Below are positions 33,535 through 41,487 of a DNA stretch of 64,000 nucleotides, piece by piece; positions within the stretch are counted from its first letter, which is position 1, and each line of letters begins with the position of its first letter. The notes under the pieces were generated by a model, which saw only the letters and a list, made by a program, of their open reading frames with translations, did no database searches and had not been told where the DNA came from. This DNA comes from an uncultured Bacilli bacterium (GTDB lineage: Bacteria > Bacillota_I > Bacilli_A > RF39 > UBA660): contig CATYVZ010000001.1 in NCBI GenBank assembly GCA_958413985.1, positions 88,915-152,914 on the forward strand. The letters run 5' to 3'. The translations under genes were made by a program, and so were the position numbers.

Positions 33535-33638
33535 ATAATACCATAAAAATTTATTTTTGTCAAATTTTAATTAGAACAAATTTAAGTCAAAAATCTCAAT
33601 AGTTGCCATTATTATAGCACTTTTTTTAATTTTGTCAA
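33535..33638 (-). promoter_or_regulatory. Tandem promoters for the lipoprotein gene
   Basis: Distal: TTGACA (33633-33638), 16-base spacer, TATAAT (33611-33616). Proximal: TTGACA (33558-33563), 17-base spacer, TATTAT (33535-33540). The arrangement, spacings and following leader closely match those before the gene at 38101-39546. Confidence 0.75.
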
Positions 33639-33722
33639 ATTGAACAATTTTAAAAAAATTTTTTAAAAATTATTGCATAAAATATATAAATGTGTTATCA
33701 TATGAAAGTACAAATTGTTATT

Positions 33723-33799
33723 GGACCCTTAGCTCAGTTGGTTAGAGCATCCGGCTCATAACCGGGCGGTCGAAGGTTCGAGTCCTTCAGGGTCCACCA
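33723..33799 (+). tRNA. tRNA-Met (CAT)
   Basis: The cloverleaf is complete: GGACCCT/AGGGTCC acceptor, D-arm AGCTCAGTTGGTTAGAGC, anticodon loop CTCATAA, TTCGAGT T-loop and an encoded CCA. G1-C72 pairing argues against the initiator, so it is elongator Met, or less likely lysidine-modified Ile. Confidence 0.95.
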
Positions 33800-33807
33800 C
33801 TTTGTAT

Positions 33808-33892
33808 GCGGATGTGGCGAAATTGGCAGACGCACTAGACTTAGGATCTAGCGCCTTACGGCATGGGGGTTCAAGTCCCTTCATCCGCACCA
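33808..33892 (+). tRNA. tRNA-Leu (TAG)
   Basis: GCGGATG pairs with CATCCGC. The anticodon loop is CTTAGGA, giving TAG. A long variable arm (about 33851-33866), TTCAAGT T-loop and encoded CCA are present. It lies 8 bases after tRNA-Met and shares its transcript. Confidence 0.95.
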
Positions 33893-33903
33893 GATTGATT
33901 GTT

Positions 33904-33934
33904 ACTCGAACTTTGTAAAAAGTTCGAGTTTTTA
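33904..33934 (+). terminator. Terminator of the tRNA-Met/tRNA-Leu unit
   Basis: ACTCGAACTTT (33904-33914) and AAAGTTCGAGT (33919-33929) form an 11-bp stem with a 4-nt loop followed by five T. Confidence 0.9.
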
Positions 33935-34032
33935 AATGCAAAAAAAGAGTTATTATAAAACAACTCCAAATTCACTAAAATATCATTATAGTAATAAACA
34001 CTATTCTATTAGTAGAAAATGACCCCTCTTTT

Positions 34033-34848
34033 TTAATCGATCGTAATACTTCCAACTCCACCATCTACCTGTAAAAATGTCGAACCATTTCCATAAGTTA
34101 TATTATTAGATATTCCTTTACCATCGATTTTTATCGAACCTAAACCTTTACTAGCCTTAATTGTATAGTTATCTATACCATCTAATAGGCTTATTCTAAC
34201 GCTACCAACACCTGAATCAATTTCATTAGTTCCAGTTAAAATAGCCTCTAAAATAAATTCTCCTGCTCCTAAATCTAAATCGATGTTATTGAAGTTGCTA
34301 GATATAATTTCCATTTTACCGGCACCACCATCGATATTTGCATCTTTTAAAACTGTCAAATTTTCAATATATACCTTCCCAGCACCCTGATCAAAATTAA
34401 ATTCATCTGTTTTTAAATTGCTAATATAAATTGTCCCTGCCCCCGCTTCAATATCTATTTTATTTAAATAATTCATATCACTAGGAATATAAATTACTAA
34501 ATTACTTATTTTAGAGTTATGCAAGACAAAAAATCCTGTTTTTTCCTTAATTGTTACTTTGCCATTTTTATTTTCGTATTCGATTTTAGAGTTATTAGTT
34601 TCTACTTTAAATTCTGTTCCTTCTTTAATCTCTAAGCTAGTAAAACCTAACTTTATCTCTAATTCTTGAAAAGAAGTGTTATCTGTGATAATAGTTTTCA
34701 TATCATCCATAATATTCTCATTATTATTTAATCCTAAAAAGCCTGCTAAAGAACCGACTCCCCAAATAATTCCAAAAACAATGTTAACTGCTAATAAAGC
34801 AGCAAAGGCAATCGCTCCATATTTAACTATTTTTTGAAAAGATGTCAT
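34033..34848 (-). CDS. DUF4097-type beta-solenoid membrane protein
   Basis: ATG 34848 overlaps the upstream gene's TGA by 4 bases (ATGA). The 271-residue protein has one N-terminal TM helix (about 10-35) and a long beta-strand repeat domain (about 60-271) of the DUF4097 putative adhesin type, with rungs such as IDIEAGAGTIYISNLK, FDQGAGKVYIENL, IDGGAGKMEIISS and LDLGAGEFILEAI, each carrying a G-A-G turn. Members are anchored surface or envelope-stress proteins. It is paired with a LiaF-like gene, as in Lia-type envelope response loci, though no LiaRS is adjacent. Confidence 0.85.
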   Translation of the reverse strand: MTSFQKIVKYGAIAFAALLAVNIVFGIIWGVGSLAGFLGLNNNENIMDDMKTIITDNTSFQELEIKLGFTSLEIKEGTEFKVETNNSKIEYENKNGKVTIKEKTGFFVLHNSKISNLVIYIPSDMNYLNKIDIEAGAGTIYISNLKTDEFNFDQGAGKVYIENLTVLKDANIDGGAGKMEIISSNFNNIDLDLGAGEFILEAILTGTNEIDSGVGSVRISLLDGIDNYTIKASKGLGSIKIDGKGISNNITYGNGSTFLQVDGGVGSITID

Positions 34849-35531
34849 TTAATATCGACACCTCCAAACATGCAAATTGCATTAATATAAATTGTTTTGA
34901 CATTTTTTCCTTTTGAGACGGTTGGCTTTTTATTAGAAACACCACCAAAGATAGAAGTAGATTTAACTTTTACTTTGACATTTTCTGGTACTAAAATATC
35001 AATTCCTCCGAAGATAGCACTACAATTAATTACTTGATCTTTTTTAATAGTTGCATTCCTTAAATCGCATTTTGTACCACCAAAAATAGCATTTAAATTA
35101 GTGCCTTTAAATTCTTCATCGTTAAAATTTAAAGTTTTACCTGAAAAAATCGCATAACTTTCATTTTCTTTATTGTTGCTTTGGTTAATTTTTTTAATTT
35201 CATTATTAATTTTACTTTGAAATACATCTTTAAATATAATAGATAAACCAATAATTACTAATATTATTGGCAAAGCCAGCTTCCAAATAAGATTAAAATC
35301 TAGAATTCCTTGACAACATAATAACAATGCTCCACCAACTAATAAACCGATTAAATTACCTATTTTTTCATTTTCTGTAAATATACCGATAAAACTTGGA
35401 ACAATAATAAATAATGTCCACCAACCAGAAAAGAAAATATCGATATTAGTAATATCCAAAGCATTAAGCCCTAATATCAAACCTATCCCAATTAAAACAA
35501 AACCCCATAAAACTTTTCCTAATTGTTTCAT
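34845..35531 (-). CDS. LiaF/DUF5668-like membrane protein
   Basis: The 228-residue protein has four TM helices (about 5-25, 32-52, 57-75, 80-100) in the LiaI-LiaF/DUF5668 arrangement (GKVLWGFVLIGIGLILGLNAL, GWWTLFIIVPSFIGI) and a C-terminal beta domain (about 135-228) with repeated IFGGTKCDLRNA, IFGGIDILVPENV, IFGGVSNKKP and MFGGVDIK rungs typical of LiaF. LiaF restrains the LiaSR cell-envelope stress system in Bacillus; without LiaSR here the role is inferred. It is cotranscribed with the DUF4097 gene. Confidence 0.85.
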   Translation of the reverse strand: MKQLGKVLWGFVLIGIGLILGLNALDITNIDIFFSGWWTLFIIVPSFIGIFTENEKIGNLIGLLVGGALLLCCQGILDFNLIWKLALPIILVIIGLSIIFKDVFQSKINNEIKKINQSNNKENESYAIFSGKTLNFNDEEFKGTNLNAIFGGTKCDLRNATIKKDQVINCSAIFGGIDILVPENVKVKVKSTSIFGGVSNKKPTVSKGKNVKTIYINAICMFGGVDIK

Positions 35532-35648
35532 AATTTTACTTTCTCCCTCAATTTAATTATATCATAATTTATCTTTCACTTTTTAAAAAAATATATTAAC
35601 AATAGTTTATTATCAAATATAATATATAAACATTTTATAATTTAAAAC

Positions 35649-36083
35649 TTATAATTTTTTTAGAAAACAAACAACTTTATTGACCTCATTAAATCCAGCT
35701 TTAATATGAAAGTTATAACTATCATGGTTATTAAATTCACAATCGCTAGCTAGTTCACAGCATCCATGGTCTCTTGCCCATTTTTCACTAGTGTCTATCA
35801 ACTGCCTAGCTATTCCCTGATGACGATAATTATCGTTTACATAAATACCTTCGATATAAGCTACGGGCGATGTTTTAGCCCCTTCAACATAATCATAACG
35901 CAAGCGACAATCGATAAAAGCAACTGGTTCATTGTTTTTATAATAAATGAAAATACTAGCCTTAGATGAAGATAAAACTTTTAAATATTCTTGTTTTAAT
36001 TCATCTAGATTACTATTGATCCATAACTTATTAGCTAGTTTAGAAACTTCTTCATAATCTTTCTTGGTAGCTTGTCTTATCAT
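35649..36083 (-). CDS. GNAT acetyltransferase, AAC(6')-like
   Basis: The 144-residue protein is a full-length GNAT enzyme. CoA-binding motif A is HQGIARQLIDTSEKWARDHG (RHQGIA, residues about 87-92). The pattern LWINSNLDELKQEY, DCRLRYDYVEGAKTSPVAYIEGIYVNDNYR, ELASDCEFNNHDSYNFHIKAGF and a terminal VCFLKKL follows aminoglycoside 6'-N-acetyltransferases closely, including the substrate-side YVEG and SDCEF segments. Family membership is likely; resistance is not proven, since chromosomal AAC(6')-like enzymes often act on other amines. It stands alone, divergent from the gene at 36206. Confidence 0.88.
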   Translation of the reverse strand: MIRQATKKDYEEVSKLANKLWINSNLDELKQEYLKVLSSSKASIFIYYKNNEPVAFIDCRLRYDYVEGAKTSPVAYIEGIYVNDNYRHQGIARQLIDTSEKWARDHGCCELASDCEFNNHDSYNFHIKAGFNEVNKVVCFLKKL

Positions 36084-36205
36084 TTAATATCACATCCTTC
36101 ATATCTTGCTTTAATTATAGCATTTCCAAGATAAATTATCAATCTTAGATTGACAAACTTCAGAAATTTGATAAAATATTTAATACTGAATGGGGGAATA
36201 AAAAT

Positions 36206-37087
36206 ATGGATAAAATTAAATATGAACAAATCTTAATCGATTTATTAGGTCTAAATATTGTCGAAACTAATGATGAATGCTTTCAAATTTTAGATGAAGA
36301 TAACAAATTAGTAGGTTATGTAAAAAAAGTAAAAGTATTTAATTCGGATGAAGGTTCACCTATTACCTTTAATTTTCGCACTGATATTAAAACTGATACT
36401 ATTAGCTTTGCTAGTTCACGAAGAATAGATAAATTCACTAAAAAAGATAACTTATTTGAATATAATATCGATATTATAGAAAAGAATCAAATAGTTTCTA
36501 AAAAAATAACACTAAATCTTGGTGAAAAGCCTAATATTGTAATCACTGATAAAAATGATGATACAATTAAATTTCAAGTTGAATATGATAGATTATATTT
36601 TAGTTATTACACTAAATTGAAAGATAAAAAATATGAAAACATTATTGTCGAAATTAAAAATTATAACAGTGGTATAGAATATAACTATAACAGTACTATT
36701 ACCGATCAACGAAAACAACTACAAGGTCAAAGTGATAAAAAAAGTTATAAATTATTTGTCAAAAATGATCCAGTGTTTAAATATGAATTGATAGTTAAAG
36801 AGCAAAAACGTGATAATGGAAAAATTATTAAATCGATCGATTTTTGTGAAAAAGGATTTGATCAATCACAAATTATCAATCAAGACGTCATTCAAGCATT
36901 TGACTCTATTAAATTTTTAATTGAAGATTATTTACCTCTTAATGTAAATTCTATTAAATCTATCTTAAAAGAAAACGATTCTAAATTCTATTTATCGCCA
37001 TTTATCTTAGAACGATCTTTAAATATAGAAGATAATTTAACAAATGATAAGGTTAAAACCTTGAATAAAGAACAAAGATCAAAATAA
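36206..37087 (+). CDS. Unrecognised 293-residue protein
   Basis: ATG 36206 follows TGGGGGAATA. The protein is soluble, rich in Lys, Asp, Asn and beta-prone residues, with no signal peptide or TM helix. Repeated SSRRIDKF, ITLNLGEKPNIVITDK and KLKDKKYENIIVEIKNYNS segments suggest a beta-sheet protein with a helical end (AFDSIKFLIEDYLP). It has no motif I can assign. Its neighbours (37150, 37606) are likewise unrecognised small proteins. ATCGAT is abundant, so it seems native. Confidence 0.85.
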   Translation: MDKIKYEQILIDLLGLNIVETNDECFQILDEDNKLVGYVKKVKVFNSDEGSPITFNFRTDIKTDTISFASSRRIDKFTKKDNLFEYNIDIIEKNQIVSKKITLNLGEKPNIVITDKNDDTIKFQVEYDRLYFSYYTKLKDKKYENIIVEIKNYNSGIEYNYNSTITDQRKQLQGQSDKKSYKLFVKNDPVFKYELIVKEQKRDNGKIIKSIDFCEKGFDQSQIINQDVIQAFDSIKFLIEDYLPLNVNSIKSILKENDSKFYLSPFILERSLNIEDNLTNDKVKTLNKEQRSK

Positions 37088-37130
37088 ATTATATATCCTA
37101 TCCTAAGATGACCTAACATTAATTATATAT

Positions 37131-37158
37131 AAAAAGCACGTTTAGCGTGCTATTTTTT
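37131..37158. terminator. Bidirectional terminator between convergent genes
   Basis: AGCACG (37135-37140) pairs with CGTGCT (37146-37151) around TTTAG, with A5 before and T6 after. It ends 36206 (+) and 37150 (-). Confidence 0.85.
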
Positions 37159-37542
37159 ATTGTTCAAATGGGAAAAATTTTTTTTGTAAAGTTCTAGATT
37201 AAAAGTTCTTGATAAACCATTTTCTTGATTATTTTCAATAATAAGCTGATGACTTTGTTGGAATTTAAACAACTCTTTTATAGTATCTTCATGAAAACCT
37301 TGTAATATTATCGTATTATTATAACTGTTTTTAATTAAATAAAGCAAAGAAATATAACTGTTAAAAGATTGAGTTAATTTCTTCCATACTCCATTTTCTT
37401 TTAAGTTAATAGTTATATAAAAATCAACGTTGTCACCGGTTCTAGTAACATGATATATATTATCCATATTGTCGATAAACTTTAAATCATTTTTTTTATA
37501 AATACAATTATTTTTTAAAATATAAATATACTCTTTTTTCAT
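37150..37542 (-). CDS. Unrecognised 130-residue protein
   Basis: ATG 37542 follows AGGAGAA. The small soluble protein has a beta-rich N-terminal half (EYIYILKNNCIYKKNDLKFI, YHVTRTGDNVDFYITINLKENG) and a helical second half (YISLLYLIKNSYNNTIIL, HEDTIKELFKFQQSH). It has one Cys (C13) and no catalytic motif. It lies 63 bases downstream of the similarly sized gene at 37606 but has a terminator between, so they may be separate units. Function unknown. Confidence 0.8.
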   Translation of the reverse strand: MKKEYIYILKNNCIYKKNDLKFIDNMDNIYHVTRTGDNVDFYITINLKENGVWKKLTQSFNSYISLLYLIKNSYNNTIILQGFHEDTIKELFKFQQSHQLIIENNQENGLSRTFNLELYKKNFSHLNNKK

Positions 37543-37579
37543 TTTTTTCTCCTTTAGGTGTCCTATTATATCATATAAT

Positions 37580-37607
37580 AAAAAAAAATAAAACTCTAAA
37601 TAGAGTT
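37580..37607 (-). terminator. Terminator after the gene at 37606
   Basis: AACTCTA (37592-37598) pairs with TAGAGTT (37601-37607), followed on the minus strand by a T-rich run. It overlaps the stop codon. Confidence 0.7.
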
Positions 37608-38019
37608 ATTTTTCTAACATTTTTAATAAGTTTATTTTAAACATATCTTTTTCTTGGTTTTCTTTAGAAACCATAACCCCTTTATATGTTGTCAATTCTG
37701 ATTGATGCCCTTCTCCTAAAATTCCTTCAGGGGTAATTTTATCTAGCATAACTATCTTTTCTTTAATGTAAACAGTATAATGTAATTTAATATCGCCATG
37801 AACCTTTGAAAATATAACGTCAGTAGGTAATTTTAGTTCGTAGGATTTATGATCACCACTATCATTTGCTATTTCACCTAAAAATTTACCTTCTTTTAGT
37901 GATGGATAAAAAGAAAAATAAAGTTTTTTATAGGCCAACATGTTATATTTTTTTAAAGATCGTTCATACTTTCTAAATTCGTTTTCATTTGTATATTCGA
38001 ATTTATAACTATCTTTCAT
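37606..38019 (-). CDS. Unrecognised 137-residue protein
   Basis: ATG 38019 follows GTGGAGT. The protein has a charged helical start (YTNENEFRKYERSLKKYNMLAYKK) and a beta-rich middle (LYFSFYPSLKEGKFLGEIANDSGDH, VHGDIKLHYTVYIKEKIVMLD), ending in a short helix. There is no signal or TM segment. I do not recognise it. It may form a small native group with 36206 and 37150, which share size and style but no clear sequence identity. Confidence 0.8.
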   Translation of the reverse strand: MKDSYKFEYTNENEFRKYERSLKKYNMLAYKKLYFSFYPSLKEGKFLGEIANDSGDHKSYELKLPTDVIFSKVHGDIKLHYTVYIKEKIVMLDKITPEGILGEGHQSELTTYKGVMVSKENQEKDMFKINLLKMLEK

Positions 38020-38100
38020 TTTACTCCACCTCTACTCTCTTATATTCTTCTTAAATTCTAACATATAACATATTAAAAGTCAAATAAAAAAAGAAGCGAT

Positions 38101-39546
38101 TTACACTTCTTTCTTATTACCTGTCAACTGATATCCAGCATCTAACAAGTTTTTGTCATTTTTACTAGTACTCCACTTATAAGTAGTACCAGCTACTGTT
38201 AATTGAGTTCTTGTTCTATAACGATAATATGTGATGTTTTCGTAAATAGGTTCTTGTCTAGTTTTTTCAACTTCTTTAGTAACTTCTACTGGTACTTTTG
38301 TAGTAACTGTTTCGTAAACTGGTGTATATTTATATTCTGTTTCAGTTTTAATACAATTACTTCCACTTAATTTGTAATCACTACCATAAGTTGAACAAGA
38401 TAATTGTCCATTATTAGATGTTACATATTTATAACATTTTGTACTAGAGCCAGAACCTTCTTGTGTATAACCTGTTGGACAAGAGTAAGTTGTCTTACCG
38501 GCATTATAAGTTCTAGTATATTTAGCGTATTTATATACTACTTCGTATTTACATGTATCGTTACAATCCATTATTACATCTGAACCTTTTGCTTCATATT
38601 TTACTGTATCAGAATTAGATAAAGCATATTTTGAAGTTACATAACCTTGGTATACCCAATCAGTATAACTTCCTGATGTAGTGTTTTTAATGACGTTACC
38701 ATAAACTTTGCTAGTTGTAGTTGTACTTTTAGCTGGTTTAGTATCGACAACTTTAGTTATTTCTTCTTTTTCAGTACCGGTCTGAACTTGAGTAGTTTCA
38801 GTACGATATTCAGTATATGTTTCATAATCAGTGTAAGTTACTGTTTTATAACCTGTCAATTCAGTGACTCTTTTAATTTCTACTTGTGTTAAAACATCAG
38901 GTGTGATCTTATTAGTAGACCAATTAGACCAATCACCCCAATTAGAATATGTATTTTGTGTATCTAAACGATATTCATACATATACTTTTTGTTACTAAT
39001 AGGTGTTTCTGGATCTGGATCAGGTTCAGGATCTGGTTTAACAGTCGGTGTGCTAGGTTCACAAATGTCAGAATCACAATAATCATAGCAACCCATGTAA
39101 ACAATAATATAATCTGAGAAGTCAGAACATGTCAACTGAACTTTCATCTGATATTCGTTATCCATTTTGGTAACTTTAACATAAGAATTTGTAACATCAC
39201 AAGTTTGGTTATTACTATCTTTAAATGATAACACTAATTTCTTTTCTAGCATTTCATCAAGAGTTAAAGTAACAGAACCGCCTACTTTTTGAGGTAATCT
39301 CGAATTAGTGAAATAGCCTTGTGCTGCATCTTTCATACTTTCAAGATTATCCGCAAAAAGGCGTCCATATAAAGCACTTAATTGCTCATTTATTTCACTG
39401 TTTAATTCCTCTTTTCCAACAAAATTATCTTTCAAATAACTTTTAGTTGGAAATAACCAAATCATAATAAGCACAAATAAAACGACAAATAATAATTGTA
39501 AAATTATGTCTTTAAAATTGAATGTATTTCTTCTTTCTTCGTACAT
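38101..39546 (-). CDS. Membrane-anchored surface protein with WxxWxxW motif
   Basis: ATG 39546 follows AGAGGGGGA. The 481-residue protein has one N-terminal TM helix (about 12-30), a helical/beta ectodomain, an Asp-Pro-Glu linker (PDPEPDPDPETP, about 170), then a Tyr/Thr-rich region with the TSP1-like Trp ladder W-x2-W-x2-W in NWGDWSNWS and several Cys (CNDTCKYE, YSCPTGYTQ, KCYKYVTSNNGQLSC). Repeats of Y-x-x-Y-T/E and T-x-V-x-V follow. The layout suggests a cell-surface adhesin-like protein; no enzyme motif is seen. Tandem promoters and leader match those of the lipoprotein at 32589. Confidence 0.8.
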   Translation of the reverse strand: MYEERRNTFNFKDIILQLLFVVLFVLIMIWLFPTKSYLKDNFVGKEELNSEINEQLSALYGRLFADNLESMKDAAQGYFTNSRLPQKVGGSVTLTLDEMLEKKLVLSFKDSNNQTCDVTNSYVKVTKMDNEYQMKVQLTCSDFSDYIIVYMGCYDYCDSDICEPSTPTVKPDPEPDPDPETPISNKKYMYEYRLDTQNTYSNWGDWSNWSTNKITPDVLTQVEIKRVTELTGYKTVTYTDYETYTEYRTETTQVQTGTEKEEITKVVDTKPAKSTTTTSKVYGNVIKNTTSGSYTDWVYQGYVTSKYALSNSDTVKYEAKGSDVIMDCNDTCKYEVVYKYAKYTRTYNAGKTTYSCPTGYTQEGSGSSTKCYKYVTSNNGQLSCSTYGSDYKLSGSNCIKTETEYKYTPVYETVTTKVPVEVTKEVEKTRQEPIYENITYYRYRTRTQLTVAGTTYKWSTSKNDKNLLDAGYQLTGNKKEV

Positions 39547-39578
39547 ATAAATTCCCCCTCTTTTTTAATATGACGTTT

Positions 39579-39685
39579 ATGATATCACAAAAATATCACT
39601 TTGTCAAATTTATTATAGAAATAATTATAGAGATAATTTCCTCCGTTGTTGGCAATTATTATAACACTTTTTTTTATTTTGTCAA
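39579..39685 (-). promoter_or_regulatory. Tandem promoters for the surface-protein gene
   Basis: Distal: TTGACA (39680-39685), 16-base spacer, TATAAT (39658-39663). Proximal: TTGACA (39602-39607), 17-base spacer, TATCAT (39579-39584). The distal -35 lies within the 3' end of the Smr gene. The order and spacings equal those at 33535-33638. Confidence 0.75.
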
Positions 39686-39946
39686 ATCGATATGTATCAA
39701 AGTGCAACCAACGTTAAAAGGACATAATTTATATTCTTTAACTTTAGAATTTTTAGCTAAAAATAAATGAGTGGCTTTTCTTAAAATACCATCGCCTATT
39801 CCATGAATAACTACTAAAAACTCATTTTTCATCTTTATATTATCTTTGATGAAATCATCGATTAAAACCACTGCTGTCATTCGATCATAACCATGAAGAT
39901 CTAAAGTTGGTAGATTATCGATAAAAACGATTTCATTTAAATTCAT
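39674..39946 (-). CDS. Smr-domain protein (MutS2 C-terminal type)
   Basis: ATG 39946 is chosen (the longer frame has no ribosome site), giving about 90 residues and a 14-base overlap with the PfkB gene. It is a stand-alone Smr domain: TLDLHGYDRMTAVVLIDDFIKD holds the L-D-L-H-G motif, and VVIHGIGDGILRKA the H-G-x-G-x-G motif. Smr domains nick DNA or cleave RNA, and a Smr/MutS2 clears collided ribosomes; a single-domain form may bind nucleic acid only. It is translationally coupled to the kinase gene. Confidence 0.88.
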   Translation of the reverse strand: MNLNEIVFIDNLPTLDLHGYDRMTAVVLIDDFIKDNIKMKNEFLVVIHGIGDGILRKATHLFLAKNSKVKEYKLCPFNVGCTLIHIDLTK

Positions 39947-40820
39947 TATATACTGCTTCCATTTCTTCTTTAGTAGGAATCGAATTGCGTGTGCCAATTC
40001 GGCTTACAGAAATCGCTCCTGCATAATTAGCTAGTTTTAAAACATTGATAATATCATAGCCTCTAGATAAGTAATATGTAAATGCTCCGTGAAATATATC
40101 ACCTGCACCAGTAGAATCAACTGTTTTTAATTTAATTGATGGAATAATTTGATTGCCATAAAAGCATCCTTTATCTTCTAATGTGATAACAATTTCGTTT
40201 TGAAATAACTCCTTTAATTTATCGTAAATATTTTGAATTGTCATCATGTCATTATAATCGACAGTTAAATTAGTAACTTTTTCGGCAAAATCTTTGGAAC
40301 AAACAACCCAATTAACCATTTTACAAAGTTCGATTATTTCTTTGCGATCGCGACCTGCATCAATAATACTAATAGCATTAGGATATTTTTTTAACACTTC
40401 GATACTTCTTTGATATTCTTGACCATCGATTAAAATTACATCTGGATCAAAATCCAAGGTGAATGGTTGCATTTCAACAGTATCAGGTTTATAGGCTAAA
40501 GTAGTTCTAGACCCATTAGATTTATTAGTTATAACGACGCTAGAAGTAGTCTCATGATCTTTTCTAAGCTCTAAGTATTTAGTATTTACGTTGACTTTTT
40601 CAAATTCTTCTTTTATTTTATGACCATAATAATCATCGCCAACTATGCCGGCAAAAGTAGTATCAGCACCCCATTTTCCTAAAAGGTAAGCAGCAGTACT
40701 AGCAGGACCACCCCCACATTCGATACGTTCTTGAATTCGATTTTTAGTATTTTCGATTGGAAATTCATCCAAAGGTAAAGTCACATCATAAGTAGCATGA
40801 CCTAAGCATAATATCTTCAT
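39933..40820 (-). CDS. PfkB-family carbohydrate/nucleoside kinase
   Basis: ATG 40820 is chosen (AGGTGAT ahead). The 295-residue protein has the PfkB signatures GGGPASTAAYLLGKWGADTTFAGIVGDDYYG (about 36-66, substrate lid and motif 1) and DSTGAGDIFHGAFTYYLSRG (about 230-250) with the catalytic Asp in GAGD. The start resembles the ribokinase subgroup, but the exact sugar cannot be told. No sugar transporter is adjacent. It is coupled to the downstream Smr gene. Confidence 0.9.
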   Translation of the reverse strand: MKILCLGHATYDVTLPLDEFPIENTKNRIQERIECGGGPASTAAYLLGKWGADTTFAGIVGDDYYGHKIKEEFEKVNVNTKYLELRKDHETTSSVVITNKSNGSRTTLAYKPDTVEMQPFTLDFDPDVILIDGQEYQRSIEVLKKYPNAISIIDAGRDRKEIIELCKMVNWVVCSKDFAEKVTNLTVDYNDMMTIQNIYDKLKELFQNEIVITLEDKGCFYGNQIIPSIKLKTVDSTGAGDIFHGAFTYYLSRGYDIINVLKLANYAGAISVSRIGTRNSIPTKEEMEAVYNEFK

Positions 40821-40882
40821 CTTTATCACCTATAATAATTTTATCATTTTTATTAATTAAAAACAATAAAAATATTTAAAGA

Positions 40883-40911
40883 TTGACATAACAACCAACA
40901 TAAGATAAGAT
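40883..40911 (+). promoter_or_regulatory. Promoter of the ECF sigma operon
   Basis: TTGACA (40883-40888) and TAAGAT (40906-40911) are 17 bases apart. An AACAACC run in the spacer resembles ECF -35 elements, so autoregulation is possible. Confidence 0.5.
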
Positions 40912-40986
40912 TATTTTAGAAAAAAATAAAATTTTATGCAATAAAATCACTATTTAAAACATTGTCTTAATGAGAGGAGTAAAAAA

Positions 40987-41487
40987 ATGGAACTAGATAG
41001 CTACTTAGATAAAATTTCCTTTAATGATATTGAAGCTTTTAACGAATTATATAATTTAGTTAACACTAATGTTTATAGTTTTGCTTTAAGCATTCTAAAA
41101 AACCATGAAGATGCATTGGATGTAACTCAAGAAACATTTATATCGATCTATCATAATGCACATCGCTACCAGACTCAAGGAAAACCGATGGCTTGGATTT
41201 TAACTATTACCAAAAATCTAGCTTATATGAAATTAAGAAGTGACAAAAAAGAAGTTGATATTACTAATATCGAATTTAAAACAAACGATAACTACGATAA
41301 AATATTAATTAACTATTTACTAGAAAATTTAAGCGAATTAGAAAGACAAATCGTTGTTTTACATAGTTTAAATGGATTTAAATTTCATGAAATTGCTCAT
41401 ATTTTAGATTTAAAATTAGCTACTACTCTCTCTAAATATCATAGAGCAATTAAAAAATTAAGAGAACTTATGAAGGAGGAAAAATGA
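40987..41487 (+). CDS. ECF-type RNA polymerase sigma factor
   Basis: ATG 40987 follows AGAGGAGT. The 166-residue protein has sigma region 2 (about 10-75, with NHEDALDVTQETFISIYHNAHRYQ and GKPMAWILTITKNLAYMKLR) and region 4 (about 105-160, LSELERQIVVLHSLNGFKFHEIAHILDLKLATTLSKYHRAIKKLR). No region 3 exists, which marks an ECF factor. It overlaps the RsgI-like gene by 4 bases (ATGA), the usual sigma/anti-sigma arrangement. Its regulon is unknown. Confidence 0.95.
   Translation: MELDSYLDKISFNDIEAFNELYNLVNTNVYSFALSILKNHEDALDVTQETFISIYHNAHRYQTQGKPMAWILTITKNLAYMKLRSDKKEVDITNIEFKTNDNYDKILINYLLENLSELERQIVVLHSLNGFKFHEIAHILDLKLATTLSKYHRAIKKLRELMKEEK

Noticed and set aside
33756..33941. A 61-residue minus-strand frame across the tRNA-Met/tRNA-Leu genes with GLEPPCRKALDPKSSAS and GLEPSTARL
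   Set aside because: It is the antisense reading of two tRNAs, a known false protein.
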